This document shows, piece after piece, positions 46,215 through 55,086 of a stretch of DNA of 64,000 nt. Every line of letters begins with the position of its first letter. The first letter of the stretch is position 1. The position numbers were made by a program, and so were the translations under genes. This DNA is from Chitinophaga pinensis (GTDB lineage Bacteria > Bacteroidota > Bacteroidia > Chitinophagales > Chitinophagaceae): assembly GCF_007896845.1 (NCBI RefSeq), contig NZ_VOHS01000012.1:1-64000 (forward strand), in the 5' to 3' direction. The notes beneath the pieces were generated by a model that worked only from the letters and a program-made list of their open reading frames with translations, was not told the DNA's origin and searched no databases.

Positions 46215-49040
46215 ATGAAAACTGTTATCAGAAGATCCTGCAGATTACTGCCAGCTATCCTGTCAATGCTGTTTGTACAGCCGGCTGTGGCCCAACAGCC
46301 TTCAATACCACATACTGACACTTTGCGTCCATCCGTATGGCCTGCGCCGGGTAACAGGCTGCAGCAGCCATGGACTCGGTGGTGGTGGCCGGGCAGTGCA
46401 GTAAATGAAAAAAGTCTGGAGGTCTCATTAAAGACTTTGCATGATGCAGGATTCGGTGGTGTTGAAATAGCCCCGATCTATGGGGCCAAAGGATATGAAT
46501 CCGGATATGTCAGTTTTCTCTCGCCACAATGGATGGATTTATTACGGTATACAGTAAAAACGGCTGCAGGGTATAATATGGGCGTGGACTTAACTACCGG
46601 TACAGGATGGCCTTTTGGTGGTCCACAGCTGACAAAAGAACAAGCCGCCTCCCGTATGATCATACAGTCCTATCCTGTAAAAGGCGGCACTGCTTTCACA
46701 ACACAGATACGGGTAAATGATGCCAGACAACAGGGCGCCGTCTTACAGGCCCTGACCGCGTATAATGGTAAACAACGTCTCTCCCTGCTCAATAAAGTGG
46801 ATAAGGACGGTTACCTGAAATGGACGCCGCCTGCGGGTGACTGGACATTATATGCCTTGTTCAGCGGCTGGACGCTTCAGCAGGTAAAAAGAGCCGCTCC
46901 CGGTGGAGAAGGGTATACGCTTGATCACCTTTCCGCTGCTGCTTTACCTGTATATCTGCAACGTTTTGATACTGCTTTTAAAGGGAAGTCACCGGGTATA
47001 CGCTCTTTCTATAACGATAGTTATGAAGTGTACAATGCAGACTGGACACCCACTTTTCTTACTGCCTTTAAAACGCATAGAGGCTATGAGCTCAGTGACT
47101 ATCTGCCGGAACTGCTCAGTGAAGATAGTACAGCGCTGGTGGGCAGGGTAAAGTCTGACTACCGGGAAACCATGGCAGCATTACTGCTGGACAATTTTAC
47201 TACTCCGTGGACCCAATGGGCCCATGGCTATGGCAGTGTGTCGAAGAATCAGGCGCATGGCTCTCCCGGTAATCTGCTGGATTTATACGCAGCGGTCGAT
47301 ATCCCCGAATGCGAAACCTTTGGCTCCACTTATTTCCCCATCCCCGGACTCAGAAGGGATAGTGCCGATATCCGTAACGTAGCACCCGATCCGGTCATGT
47401 TAAAGTTTGCCTCCTCGGCAGCGCATGTGGCAGGCCATCCTTTGGTATCCTGTGAGACATTTACCTGGCTGACGGAGCATTTCAAGACCTCCCTTTCCCA
47501 ATGTAAACCCGAAGTAGAACAGGCATTTCTGGCAGGTGTGAATCACGTGTTTTATCATGGTAATACCTTTTCTCCACCAGATGTAGCATGGCCCGGCTGG
47601 CTGTTTTATGCATCTGTCAATTTCGTACCTGCCAATAGTTTCTGGTCGCACCTGACTGGTCTCAATAGCTATATTACCAGAGTACAGTCTGTACTACAGA
47701 CCGGCATACCTGATAATGAACTGCTGATCTACTGGCCGGTGTATGACTGCTGGGAAAATACCAAAGGAAGGGATCTGCCATTGAAAGTGCATGATATTGA
47801 CGAATGGCTGCATCCGACACCTTTTTATAAACAGGTAAAAAGCCTGCAGCAGGCAGGATATTCGCTCGATTTTGTCTCAGATAAGCAACTGGGCAGGACG
47901 CATGTGCAGGACGGGAAATTGCTTACAGGTGCCAATGCTGCACCTTATAAAGTGCTGATCATTCCTACAATGAAGCTGATGCCTCCGGAGACATTTGAGC
48001 AGATCATCAGACTGGTAGAAGCAGGTGCGACGGTTATTTTTGAATCAATGCCAGAGGATGTGCCGGGTTTGTATAATCTTGATAAACGCAGACAACAGTT
48101 TAAAGCACTGCGGGAAAAGGTGAAAGGACCTTTACCGGGCAGAATGGTCCGTAAAAAGATGGGAAAAGGCATTATGTATGACTATTACGGCATACAGGAA
48201 GCCTTGCATCAACAGCACATTGATGGAGAAAAACTGACGGCTGATGGTCTGCAGTTTATCCGTAGAAAAGATAAAGACAGAACATGGTATTATATCGTCA
48301 ATCATACGGCAGACGCTGTAGATGACGCGATACCTCTTAATCAGATAGGGGAAGAAGACACCGTACTATTGCTCGACCCTATGACAGGAAGATATGGTAC
48401 TACAGCAGTAGGACATCAGCATGTTAATGATGTGGTCAGGATCCAGCTGGAACCCGGTCAGTCCCTGATTATAAGAACCGGTCAGGTCACTGCCGCAGAA
48501 AAGGCGGCTGGTAACTGGACGTATCTGAATAAGCCCGGAACACCGCTTCCTTTAGCAGGTAAATGGGACCTTACATTTACGCAGGGAGGCCCTTTTAAAC
48601 CTGCGGACCGTCAGCTGGTTCAACTGGTCTCCTGGACAAACCTCTCCGATACAGCGGCAATTGCCTATAGCGGGTCGGCTGTATATAGCCAGACATTTAC
48701 CCTGCCGGATAAGCCGGAAAAGGAATATGTGCTGGATCTCGGAAAAGTGCATGAAAGTGCCCGGGTGACGATCAACGGACAGGACGCTGGTATTTACTGG
48801 GCGATTCCGTTCCGGGGAAGGGTAGGGCAATACCTGCGTCCGGGTAAAAATGAGATCCGGATCGAGGTGGCCAATCTGATGGCCAACAGGATCCGTTATA
48901 TGGATCAACGGGGCATTCAATGGCGTAACTACCATGAGATCAATTTTGTCAATATCAACTACCAACCTTTTGATGCCGCAGGCTGGCCCTTACAGGCTTC
49001 AGGCCTGATCGGTCCGGTGACATTGACGCCCTATCAATAG
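46215..49040 (+). CDS. GH106 alpha-L-rhamnosidase-like glycoside hydrolase
   Basis: 941 residues with a signal peptide ending QPAVAQ. After PWTRWWWPGSAVNEKSLEVSLKTLHDAGFGGVEIAP the TIM-barrel core of the GH106 (formerly unassigned Bacteroidota) family is clear. SFYNDSYEVYNADWTP and HPLVSCETFTWLTEHF are further landmarks that probably carry catalytic acids, though I cannot name the exact Glu residues. The C-terminus (about 790-941) is a galactose-binding-like beta-sandwich (VHESARVTINGQDAGIYWAIPFRG). It cleaves alpha-L-rhamnose from rhamnogalacturonan or ulvan-type glycans in characterised relatives. It pairs with the sulfatase before it. No SusCD pair is adjacent. Confidence 0.87.
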   Translation: MKTVIRRSCRLLPAILSMLFVQPAVAQQPSIPHTDTLRPSVWPAPGNRLQQPWTRWWWPGSAVNEKSLEVSLKTLHDAGFGGVEIAPIYGAKGYESGYVSFLSPQWMDLLRYTVKTAAGYNMGVDLTTGTGWPFGGPQLTKEQAASRMIIQSYPVKGGTAFTTQIRVNDARQQGAVLQALTAYNGKQRLSLLNKVDKDGYLKWTPPAGDWTLYALFSGWTLQQVKRAAPGGEGYTLDHLSAAALPVYLQRFDTAFKGKSPGIRSFYNDSYEVYNADWTPTFLTAFKTHRGYELSDYLPELLSEDSTALVGRVKSDYRETMAALLLDNFTTPWTQWAHGYGSVSKNQAHGSPGNLLDLYAAVDIPECETFGSTYFPIPGLRRDSADIRNVAPDPVMLKFASSAAHVAGHPLVSCETFTWLTEHFKTSLSQCKPEVEQAFLAGVNHVFYHGNTFSPPDVAWPGWLFYASVNFVPANSFWSHLTGLNSYITRVQSVLQTGIPDNELLIYWPVYDCWENTKGRDLPLKVHDIDEWLHPTPFYKQVKSLQQAGYSLDFVSDKQLGRTHVQDGKLLTGANAAPYKVLIIPTMKLMPPETFEQIIRLVEAGATVIFESMPEDVPGLYNLDKRRQQFKALREKVKGPLPGRMVRKKMGKGIMYDYYGIQEALHQQHIDGEKLTADGLQFIRRKDKDRTWYYIVNHTADAVDDAIPLNQIGEEDTVLLLDPMTGRYGTTAVGHQHVNDVVRIQLEPGQSLIIRTGQVTAAEKAAGNWTYLNKPGTPLPLAGKWDLTFTQGGPFKPADRQLVQLVSWTNLSDTAAIAYSGSAVYSQTFTLPDKPEKEYVLDLGKVHESARVTINGQDAGIYWAIPFRGRVGQYLRPGKNEIRIEVANLMANRIRYMDQRGIQWRNYHEINFVNINYQPFDAAGWPLQASGLIGPVTLTPYQ

Positions 49041-49091
49041 CCTTTGAGAAAACCCGTTTTTCGGAATGTTTGAATTTTGTAACTTAGCAGT

Positions 49092-49994
49092 ATGGCAGAA
49101 ACACAAACATTAGCGGAGTTCTATCAGCAGAAGTTCAACTGGCTGCCTGAAAACCTCCAGCAGGATATAGGACATTTCAATGTATTCCGGCTGGAAGACT
49201 TCCAGGGGCCGTCTGCAAAGACCTTTAAATATAGCCGCCGGGATTTTTATAAGATCAATCTGGTCAGAGGACGGAATGTTTATCATTACGCTGATAAAAG
49301 CGTGGAACTGGATGGCAGTACCCTGACTTTCTTCAATCCTCAGGTACCATATACATATGAGACCCTGTCCGAAACAAAGACAGGTTTCTTCTGCATCTTT
49401 AAAGAAGGCTTCTTCACCGAGCGGATGAGAGGCAGTATCAATGAACTGCCGATGTTTGCCCCCGGAGGTAAACCTTCCTATGTGTTGACGGAAGAACAGG
49501 ATGCACACGTCAGTCAGATCTTTACCAAAATGCTGGACGAGATCAATTCGGATTACCGGTATAAGTATGATCTGTTGATGAACTATGTGACAGAAATGAT
49601 CCATTATGCCCTGAAACTGGAGCCCAGTGAGACATTATATAAGCATCCGGATGCCAAGTCCCGGATTACCTCCATCTTCACAGAACTGCTGGAAAGACAG
49701 TTCCCTATCGAATCACCATCCCAGCGCTTTACGCTCCGTTCGGCCAAAGATTTTGCAGATCAGCTGGCCGTACACGTCAATCACCTGAACAGGGCCATCA
49801 AGGAAACAACGGGTAAAACGACGACCGAGCACATCTCAGAACGACTGGTCAGCGAGGCCAAAGCCCTGCTGAAACATACCAACTGGAACGTTTCTGAGAT
49901 CAGTTACTGTCTGGGCTTTGAAGAACCTGCGCATTTCAATAACTTTTTCAGGAAGCAGACCAGCCAGACACCATCCTCTTTCAGGATTGTTTGA
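49092..49994 (+). CDS. AraC-family transcriptional regulator
   Basis: 300 residues. The N-terminal cupin-like sensor (about 20-150) includes VELDGSTLTFFNPQVPYTYE. The C-terminal tandem HTH (about 205-300) has FADQLAVHVNHLNRAIKETTGKTT and LKHTNWNVSEISYCLGFEEPAHFNNFFRKQTSQTP. It lies 81 bases before an SDR gene on the same strand and probably activates it. It is downstream of GH106 but with a gap of 51 bases and no shared unit shown. Confidence 0.88.
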   Translation: MAETQTLAEFYQQKFNWLPENLQQDIGHFNVFRLEDFQGPSAKTFKYSRRDFYKINLVRGRNVYHYADKSVELDGSTLTFFNPQVPYTYETLSETKTGFFCIFKEGFFTERMRGSINELPMFAPGGKPSYVLTEEQDAHVSQIFTKMLDEINSDYRYKYDLLMNYVTEMIHYALKLEPSETLYKHPDAKSRITSIFTELLERQFPIESPSQRFTLRSAKDFADQLAVHVNHLNRAIKETTGKTTTEHISERLVSEAKALLKHTNWNVSEISYCLGFEEPAHFNNFFRKQTSQTPSSFRIV

Positions 49995-50075
49995 ATTCCG
50001 CAAGTATTGCTTTGAATGATGTAATAGCCGGCATAGAGATCCGGTGTAGTTTTGCATCATTAAACTTAGCAAACG

Positions 50076-50915
50076 ATGAGCAACAACAACAACAGAGTAT
50101 GGTTTGTAACCGGCGCTTCCAAGGGATTGGGATTAAGTCTGGTAAAACAGCTGCTCGCCACAGGTCAACGCGTGGCAGCAACTTCAAGAAAGGTAGAAGA
50201 ACTGGTAAAGGCGGTAAGTGAACAGTCTGAAGATTTTCTCCCGCTGGAAACTGATCTTGTCAGCGAAACCAGTGTGACAGCAGCAATTGAAAAGACGATT
50301 GCTACTTTCGGCAGATTGGATGTCGTAGTAAACAATGCGGGTTATGGTATCGGTGGTAGTATCGAAGAGCTGACAGATAAAGAAACCCGGGATGCTTTTG
50401 ACGTCAATGTTTTCGGTACACTCAATGTGATCCGTCTGGCTATGCCACAGTTAAGGGCACAGCGTTCAGGACACATCATTAACATCTCTTCTATCGCAGG
50501 TATTGCTCCGGCCACTGGTTGGTCTATATATGGTGCTGCAAAACATGCCGTGATAGGACTGAGCGAGGTACTGGCAGAAGATGTAAAAGAATTTGGTATT
50601 AAAGTGACTGTTGTGGCGCCGGGCGCATTCAGGACCAGCTTCCTGACAAAAGAATCACTGACCCTGGCGAAAAATACGATTCCGGAATATACCGCTATCA
50701 GAAATTCGCATGAAAAATACCAATCAATGGATGGTCAACAGGCAGGAGATCCTGACAAAGCAGCGGCAGCGATGATCGCGATTGTCAACGAACAAAAACC
50801 TCCGGTATACCTGTTGCTGGGTTCAGACGCTTACGAACGGGGTATGGCAAAACTGGAATTATTGAAAGACGCTTTTAAAGAAAAAGAAGCATTGACAAAA
50901 TCTACCAGCTTTTAA
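50076..50915 (+). CDS. Classical SDR oxidoreductase (first of two)
   Basis: 279 residues. NAD(P)-binding motif TGASKGLGLSL (11-21), then NNAGYG (88-93), the catalytic Ser in INISSIAG and the YGAAKH pair (Tyr/Lys of YxxxK) near 150. The substrate is unknown; related proteins are often annotated as short-chain dehydrogenases of unknown target. It is downstream of the AraC gene. A second SDR gene lies at 51845 under a different regulator (TetR). Confidence 0.9.
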   Translation: MSNNNNRVWFVTGASKGLGLSLVKQLLATGQRVAATSRKVEELVKAVSEQSEDFLPLETDLVSETSVTAAIEKTIATFGRLDVVVNNAGYGIGGSIEELTDKETRDAFDVNVFGTLNVIRLAMPQLRAQRSGHIINISSIAGIAPATGWSIYGAAKHAVIGLSEVLAEDVKEFGIKVTVVAPGAFRTSFLTKESLTLAKNTIPEYTAIRNSHEKYQSMDGQQAGDPDKAAAAMIAIVNEQKPPVYLLLGSDAYERGMAKLELLKDAFKEKEALTKSTSF

Positions 50916-50976
50916 AGCCTTCGTTATATGACTACAAACCATGAGACGGCAGCAGTAAAAGCTGTGGTCAACAAAA

Positions 50977-51017
50977 AAGAGGCTATCCGCCGTATGGTGG
51001 GTAGCCTCTTCTTTTAT
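50977..51017. terminator. Bidirectional terminator between SDR1 and tetR
   Basis: AAGAGGCTATCCGCC pairs with GGTGGGTAGCCTCTT, with two G-U pairs and a 4-nt loop, flanked by A-run and T-run. The genes converge here. Confidence 0.85.
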
Positions 51018-51031
51018 GTGTGAATTCTTTT

Positions 51032-51613
51032 TTATTTCAGCATTGACATTGTTAGTCTGATAATGTCATCAAACACTTTCTTGTCAGCCCCTGACTTGGA
51101 ATGTGCGGTCAATCCCCAGAGATTATTCATAATAAAACGTGCCAGCGATCGTGGCGTATTTTCCTTCGGGATCTGTCCCATTTCCTGTCCACGTTTGATG
51201 GCCGCTGTGAAACCATTTTCCAGAGCTTCCCTGTTCTCTTTTACAATTTCCGCAATTTCGTCATCATGCGTGGCCAGTTCCATGATAGAATTTACCATAA
51301 AACAGCCTCTTTTATCTTCGTTGACAAAACAGCTGTTTTTTGAAATCAGGAATAATGATTTCAGCGTTTCAGGTACATTCTCCGCATTGGCCAATAACTG
51401 TAGAATACTGCCCGTCACTGTATTTCTGTAACGCGTCAGTGCGCTGATAAACAGACTTCGTTTGTCGCCATATGTATCGTACAGACTGGAACGGCTCAGC
51501 CCCAGTTCATCCAGTATCTCCTGCGGAGAAGTACCGTTATAGCCTTTGTGCCAGAAAAACTGCATCGCTTTATCCAACACTTCCTCTTCGTCAAATCTTT
51601 TTGTTCGTGCCAT
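51032..51613 (-). CDS. TetR-family repressor
   Basis: 193 residues. The N-terminal HTH (about 5-50) reads RFDEEEVLDKAMQFFWHKGYNGTSPQEILDELGLSRSSLYDTYGDKRSLF, a TetR_N pattern. The C-terminus (about 80-190) is a helical ligand domain with a TetR_C-type end. It is divergent from the SDR gene at 51845, with three identical-spacing inverted repeats between them (51727-51817). It should repress that SDR gene and possibly itself until a ligand binds. Confidence 0.9.
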   Translation of the reverse strand: MARTKRFDEEEVLDKAMQFFWHKGYNGTSPQEILDELGLSRSSLYDTYGDKRSLFISALTRYRNTVTGSILQLLANAENVPETLKSLFLISKNSCFVNEDKRGCFMVNSIMELATHDDEIAEIVKENREALENGFTAAIKRGQEMGQIPKENTPRSLARFIMNNLWGLTAHSKSGADKKVFDDIIRLTMSMLK

Positions 51614-51623
51614 AACAAAGTGA

Positions 51624-51656
51624 AATTAAGAATTAGCAATTAAGAACTATGAATTG
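51624..51656. repeat. Heptad AT-rich repeat block upstream of tetR
   Basis: AATTAAGAATTAGCAATTAAGAACTATGAATT repeats the 7-base units (AATTAAG, AATTAGC) seen at 28776, 31482 and 58769. It lies in the 5' region of tetR, before the operators. Confidence 0.65.
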
Positions 51657-51726
51657 ACATGCAGCGAAGAGCTTCACGTTAGTTTTCAGGTCTTAATGCT
51701 TAGTTGCCCGGCATAAAGGTACGAAA

Positions 51727-51817
51727 CGGAACTAATATTCCGGAATTTTTAAAAAAGTGAAAGATTTATTTGGAACTTTTGTTCCGTTATAACTACCTTA
51801 GTGGAATAAAAGTTCCA
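51727..51817. promoter_or_regulatory. Three TetR operators over the SDR2 promoter
   Basis: Three inverted repeats share the form GGAA-N6-TTCC: CGGAA-ctaata-TTCCG (51727-51742), GGAA-cttttg-TTCC (51772-51785) and TGGAA-taaaag-TTCCA (51802-51817). A promoter-like pair overlaps them: TTTG at 51769-51772 and TACCTTAG at 51794-51801, 21 bases apart, close to the Bacteroidota consensus TTTG/TAnnTTTG. Operator two covers the -33 box and operator three begins just after the -7 box, as expected for repression. Binding is inferred. Confidence 0.75.
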
Positions 51818-51844
51818 ATATTATAAAAATAATCATCATCAGAT

Positions 51845-52663
51845 ATGAAAAAGACAGTATTCATTACAGGTACCAGCAGTGGTCTGGGTAAGCTGACAGC
51901 TAAATATTTTGCATCACAGGGCTGGAATGTAGCGGCTACGATGCGTACACCTGAAAAAGAAACAGAACTGACGCAATATGATAATGTCAAGATCTTCAAA
52001 CTGGATGTTACAGATATCGCGCAGGTCAATACAGCAATAGAACAGGCGATTGCTGCATTCGGTAAAATTGATGTAGTGGTAAATAATGCGGGGGCGGGCA
52101 CATATGGTGCATTGGAGTTGGCGAAAGAAGAAACAATTGACTGGCAATTTGCAACAAACGTACGTGGTCCTATCAATGTTATCCGTGCCTTCCTGCCGCA
52201 TTTCAGAGCACAGAAAGGAGGAAAGTTTATTAATATCAGCTCCTTCATGGGCGTGACTACCGCCGTGCCGGTAGGCTCTTTATATAACATGTCGAAGTTT
52301 GCTTTGGAAGGACTGACCGAAGGACTGTATTACGAACTGGAGCCACTGAATATCAGTCTGCACCTGATAGAACAGGGTGGATCCAGTGGTAACAATTTCG
52401 TAGATAAAGTCATTTGGAATGAACATCCGGAAATAACGGATTATGAGGCCATTACGACACGCGTCAAACAGATGATGCAGGAGGCAAAGAATGGCCCGCT
52501 GGACGATCCGCAAACCATTGTAGATGCTATCTACGCCCTGGCTACCGGCGCAAGTAAACAGTTCCGTACTGTACTCAGCGCCATGGGTAATCAACTGATG
52601 GAAATGCGCAGATCGATGCCAATAGAAAATTATCTGGACACTGTGGCTGGGTGGTACAAATAA
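51845..52663 (+). CDS. Classical SDR oxidoreductase (second of two), TetR-controlled
   Basis: 272 residues. TGTSSGLGKLTAKYF (9-23) binds NAD(P), NNAGAG (80-85) follows, then INISSFMGVTTAVPVGSLYNMSKFALEG with the YxxxK pair (YNMSK). The N-terminal signature is distinct from the SDR at 50076, so they are not recent duplicates. The divergent TetR gene and three operators show that it is regulated by a small molecule. Substrate unknown; quinone or aldehyde stress is a common role for such TetR-SDR pairs, but that is only inference. Confidence 0.88.
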   Translation: MKKTVFITGTSSGLGKLTAKYFASQGWNVAATMRTPEKETELTQYDNVKIFKLDVTDIAQVNTAIEQAIAAFGKIDVVVNNAGAGTYGALELAKEETIDWQFATNVRGPINVIRAFLPHFRAQKGGKFINISSFMGVTTAVPVGSLYNMSKFALEGLTEGLYYELEPLNISLHLIEQGGSSGNNFVDKVIWNEHPEITDYEAITTRVKQMMQEAKNGPLDDPQTIVDAIYALATGASKQFRTVLSAMGNQLMEMRRSMPIENYLDTVAGWYK

Positions 52664-52670
52664 TCTGTAG

Positions 52671-52699
52671 AAGGTCCTGCGTAAGCAGGGCCTTTTTAC
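52671..52699 (+). terminator. Terminator of SDR2
   Basis: AAGGTCCTGC / GCAGGGCCTT with a 4-nt loop and one wobble, then TTTTT. Confidence 0.75.
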
Positions 52700-52737
52700 T
52701 GAAATAAAGAATAATGACTATATTTCAGTCATTAACT

Positions 52738-53382
52738 ATGTCAATGAACCAGACCACGCATACAACCCTACGTAAAAAAATATCCATTCACGTACAGATC
52801 CTGACAGCCGTTATGTTTGTCGGCCTGTTATTCCATATCAGGCACAATTTCTATCCGTCGCGTACTGTAGCAGATGTACTCAGCCTGTACATTTTCCCGG
52901 AAAAGCTATGGGAATGGGCCATACTCGTCCCTTTTGGGCTATTGCTTTATCTGATATTCCTTATTCCTGTATTCATCGCGGTTTTCCTGCTGTTTCTCTG
53001 GGGCAGGGGCTACGCTGCCAACGCCGCAAAGGCCAGAAAGGTCCGTAACTGGCTGATTGGTTTTGCGCTGGTACTGGCATATGGCTGGGGCGAGCCGGCA
53101 TTGTATTGCATACAAAAGGTATTTCCACCAAAAGAAACAGAACCCTTTTCTCCGGGCATAGTAAGAGCTGCAGAACCTTCGCTGGAAGCCGAAAATGTCA
53201 TTTTCTGCTATTTGAATTCGAGAGATCAGATTGTCAGTGAAACCACACAAAGGGTACTCTATATTGTTGCCTTGTTGTTGTACACCATAGAAACCGGCTG
53301 GATATTTTTATTACTCTGGAAAGCGGAAGTCTTTGAGAAAAAGCAGCCATTTACTGATGCAGGCGGCTCATCTCTTTCCTGA
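52738..53382 (+). CDS. Hypothetical multi-span membrane protein
   Basis: 214 residues from the ATG at 52738 (MSMNQTTHTTL), which is preferred over an upstream ATG at 52714 that adds only a few residues. Four hydrophobic segments are visible: about 17-35 (HVQILTAVMFVGLLF), 55-90 (WAILVPFGLLLYLIFLIPVFIAVFLLFLW), 100-118 and 180-200. I do not recognise a family. Its last 32 bases overlap the 3' end of the gene at 53351 on the opposite strand. Function unknown. Confidence 0.6.
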   Translation: MSMNQTTHTTLRKKISIHVQILTAVMFVGLLFHIRHNFYPSRTVADVLSLYIFPEKLWEWAILVPFGLLLYLIFLIPVFIAVFLLFLWGRGYAANAAKARKVRNWLIGFALVLAYGWGEPALYCIQKVFPPKETEPFSPGIVRAAEPSLEAENVIFCYLNSRDQIVSETTQRVLYIVALLLYTIETGWIFLLLWKAEVFEKKQPFTDAGGSSLS

Positions 53383-54019
53383 ATGACAGCAGTTCCGAAC
53401 TGATCTCCTTCAATGTGATACCGGCCTGTTTTTCCAGTAGTTCCGTAATGTTTGCATCTTTGCCTAAGTCGCTGAAGCTGTCATATCCCAGCAATAAGAT
53501 CAATTGATGGAGATGCCCGCCATCGATGACCTTATACGTATAAAAACACCCTGCGTGTAATTGTCCTGTTACATTACTGAGTGCATTTATGGCATTTGTC
53601 AATGGCCAGGCGTCTATCGTGATCATGCGTAAGAAGCGTGCCTGCAGGCCTTTATTATGTCCGCAGCTGCCGATCTTTTCCATTTTTATAACTGCCTTTA
53701 ATTTTGCGAAAGGGTGGACATGCAGCTGATTATCTGCCGCATCTTCAGCAGGTTTCAGCCGCTGATCAAAGTCGGCCCATGTATGGTCCACCGTCGCATC
53801 TAACAGCTGACCATCCCTTGGTCCGGATATGAAATACCAGCCATACCAATCCCATAGATCACTGTTAGTGGCATGCCACTGCAAATGTTGCTGGTAGCCT
53901 TTTTCAAAAGCCTGTTCCATGCCTTCTTTGGGTTCCCAGATCACAAACTGAGCAATGTTTTTATCTTGTGCGGATGCGCGAAATGAGAGAAGAATCGCTA
54001 TGATCAGTAATAGTCGCAT
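53351..54019 (-). CDS. Secreted hypothetical protein
   Basis: 222 residues with a signal peptide ending RASAQ. The mature part starts DKNIAQFVIWEPKEGMEQAFEKGYQQHLQWH, followed by WDWYGWYFISGPRDGQLLDATVDHTWADFD, which looks like a dimeric alpha/beta-barrel or NIPSNAP-like fold. A conserved family name is not certain. It overlaps the membrane-protein gene by 32 bases at its 3' end. Upstream (54080) is an AraC regulator on the same strand. Function unknown. Confidence 0.6.
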   Translation of the reverse strand: MRLLLIIAILLSFRASAQDKNIAQFVIWEPKEGMEQAFEKGYQQHLQWHATNSDLWDWYGWYFISGPRDGQLLDATVDHTWADFDQRLKPAEDAADNQLHVHPFAKLKAVIKMEKIGSCGHNKGLQARFLRMITIDAWPLTNAINALSNVTGQLHAGCFYTYKVIDGGHLHQLILLLGYDSFSDLGKDANITELLEKQAGITLKEISSELLSFRKEMSRLHQ

Positions 54020-54079
54020 ATGTTTTTTACTGCAAAGCTATTCTGCGGGAGATGGGTAAAATTGTAAAAAAGTGAACTG

Positions 54080-54895
54080 TCAGATATTGACAAATATATC
54101 ATTGATCCCGGTGTTGTTATTGAACCAGGCTTTAGGTGATTGTTGTGTATACTGATGGAAACTGCGGATCAGGTGAGACTGGTCATAAAAACCTGTTTCA
54201 TAGCCACCGGCCGTATAATTCTGTTCCGGATGCCGGTTCTTCGACGCAATAAAATGATTAAAGCGGATAATATTGCTGATGGCCTTTGGGGTTAATCCGA
54301 CCTGTCGTTTGAAAAGGACATCCAGATGTTTGGCCGAAACGCCGGTACGCTGTATCAGCTTGTCCACCGAAATATTCCCTTTGCTTTGCAGGATAGCGGC
54401 TACCGCTGCATGTACATAATCATAAGCTCCTGAAGGCTGCTCCAGTCTGCTGATGCTGATTGTCAGCAAACACTCAAACCGCCTGAAAGTCGTCTGCGGA
54501 TCTTCCTGTATACACTGTAAAAAAGGTGCTTCCGGCAGGATATCACTCAAAGGTGTGATGCCTGTCTCCGTATCAGGCACCGGCATTTTCAGGAAGGCTG
54601 ACAGTGTATGCGGATAGAAGCGGATACCATACAATTGTGCTCCCGGCATCAACTGCAGCCGGTAGCTGGTGAGCGTCTGACCTGCAATAAAGGCAGCAGG
54701 CTCTTCGATCCAGTTGCCGTCTTTGAAACAGCGTTTGCCTGTATGTGGAGGCAGGTGAAAAATAATTTCATGATGCCCGTCGGGCAGTATATCTTCCTGA
54801 TAAGGATGTGGCAGGTCAGCCGGTACTTGCAGGTACCAGCAGGTTTTGATCAGATGGGTCAGCTGCGCTGGAATATAGGTCTCGATAAGTATCAT
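54080..54895 (-). CDS. AraC-family regulator with DUF6597-like sensor
   Basis: 271 residues from the preferred ATG at 54895 (MILIETYIPAQLTHL); an ATG three codons further upstream is possible. The N-terminal part (about 5-140) has DGHHEIIFHLPP and GQTLTSYRLQLMPGAQLYGIRFYPHTLSAFL, the DUF6597-like ligand domain. The AraC HTH (about 175-265) has GNISVDKLIQRTGVSAKHLDVLFKRQVGLTP and GFYDQSHLIRSFHQYTQQSP. It is intact, in contrast to the AraC gene at 25981. Confidence 0.9.
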   Translation of the reverse strand: MILIETYIPAQLTHLIKTCWYLQVPADLPHPYQEDILPDGHHEIIFHLPPHTGKRCFKDGNWIEEPAAFIAGQTLTSYRLQLMPGAQLYGIRFYPHTLSAFLKMPVPDTETGITPLSDILPEAPFLQCIQEDPQTTFRRFECLLTISISRLEQPSGAYDYVHAAVAAILQSKGNISVDKLIQRTGVSAKHLDVLFKRQVGLTPKAISNIIRFNHFIASKNRHPEQNYTAGGYETGFYDQSHLIRSFHQYTQQSPKAWFNNNTGINDIFVNI

Positions 54896-54993
54896 AAATA
54901 ACACGAAAATTATTCGCTAAAACAGACAAATGGGCTAAGCTTTTTCGGATAAAATCCGTAATTTCATAACTCATCAAAGAAAAGGAGGTATTC

Positions 54994-55041
54994 ATGCAAT
55001 CTACAGAATATTCATGGAAACCTTCGGTTGGTATCGCCTAA
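54994..55041 (+). CDS. 15-residue leader ORF with a strong Shine-Dalgarno
   Basis: AAAGGAGG (54981-54988) lies 5 bases before ATG 54994; the ORF encodes MQSTEYSWKPSVGIA and stops at 55039. Such a strong SD is unusual in Bacteroidota, where most genes lack one. The stop is followed by a small hairpin and then the terminator at 55087. An alternative ATG at 55013 opens a 47-codon frame that runs through the terminator and is less likely. It could be a leader peptide that controls read-through to the ABC exporter, or a small peptide gene. Expression is not shown. Confidence 0.45.
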   Translation: MQSTEYSWKPSVGIA

Positions 55042-55086
55042 CCGGGTTGCTCCATAAAAAATATCTGGGACGCGGACGCGTCGAAG

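Noticed and set aside
44797..49994. A polysaccharide utilisation locus with SusCD
   Set aside because: No SusC or SusD gene lies within or beside the sulfatase-GH106 pair; the SusCD locus at 31.6-42 kb is separated by unrelated genes.
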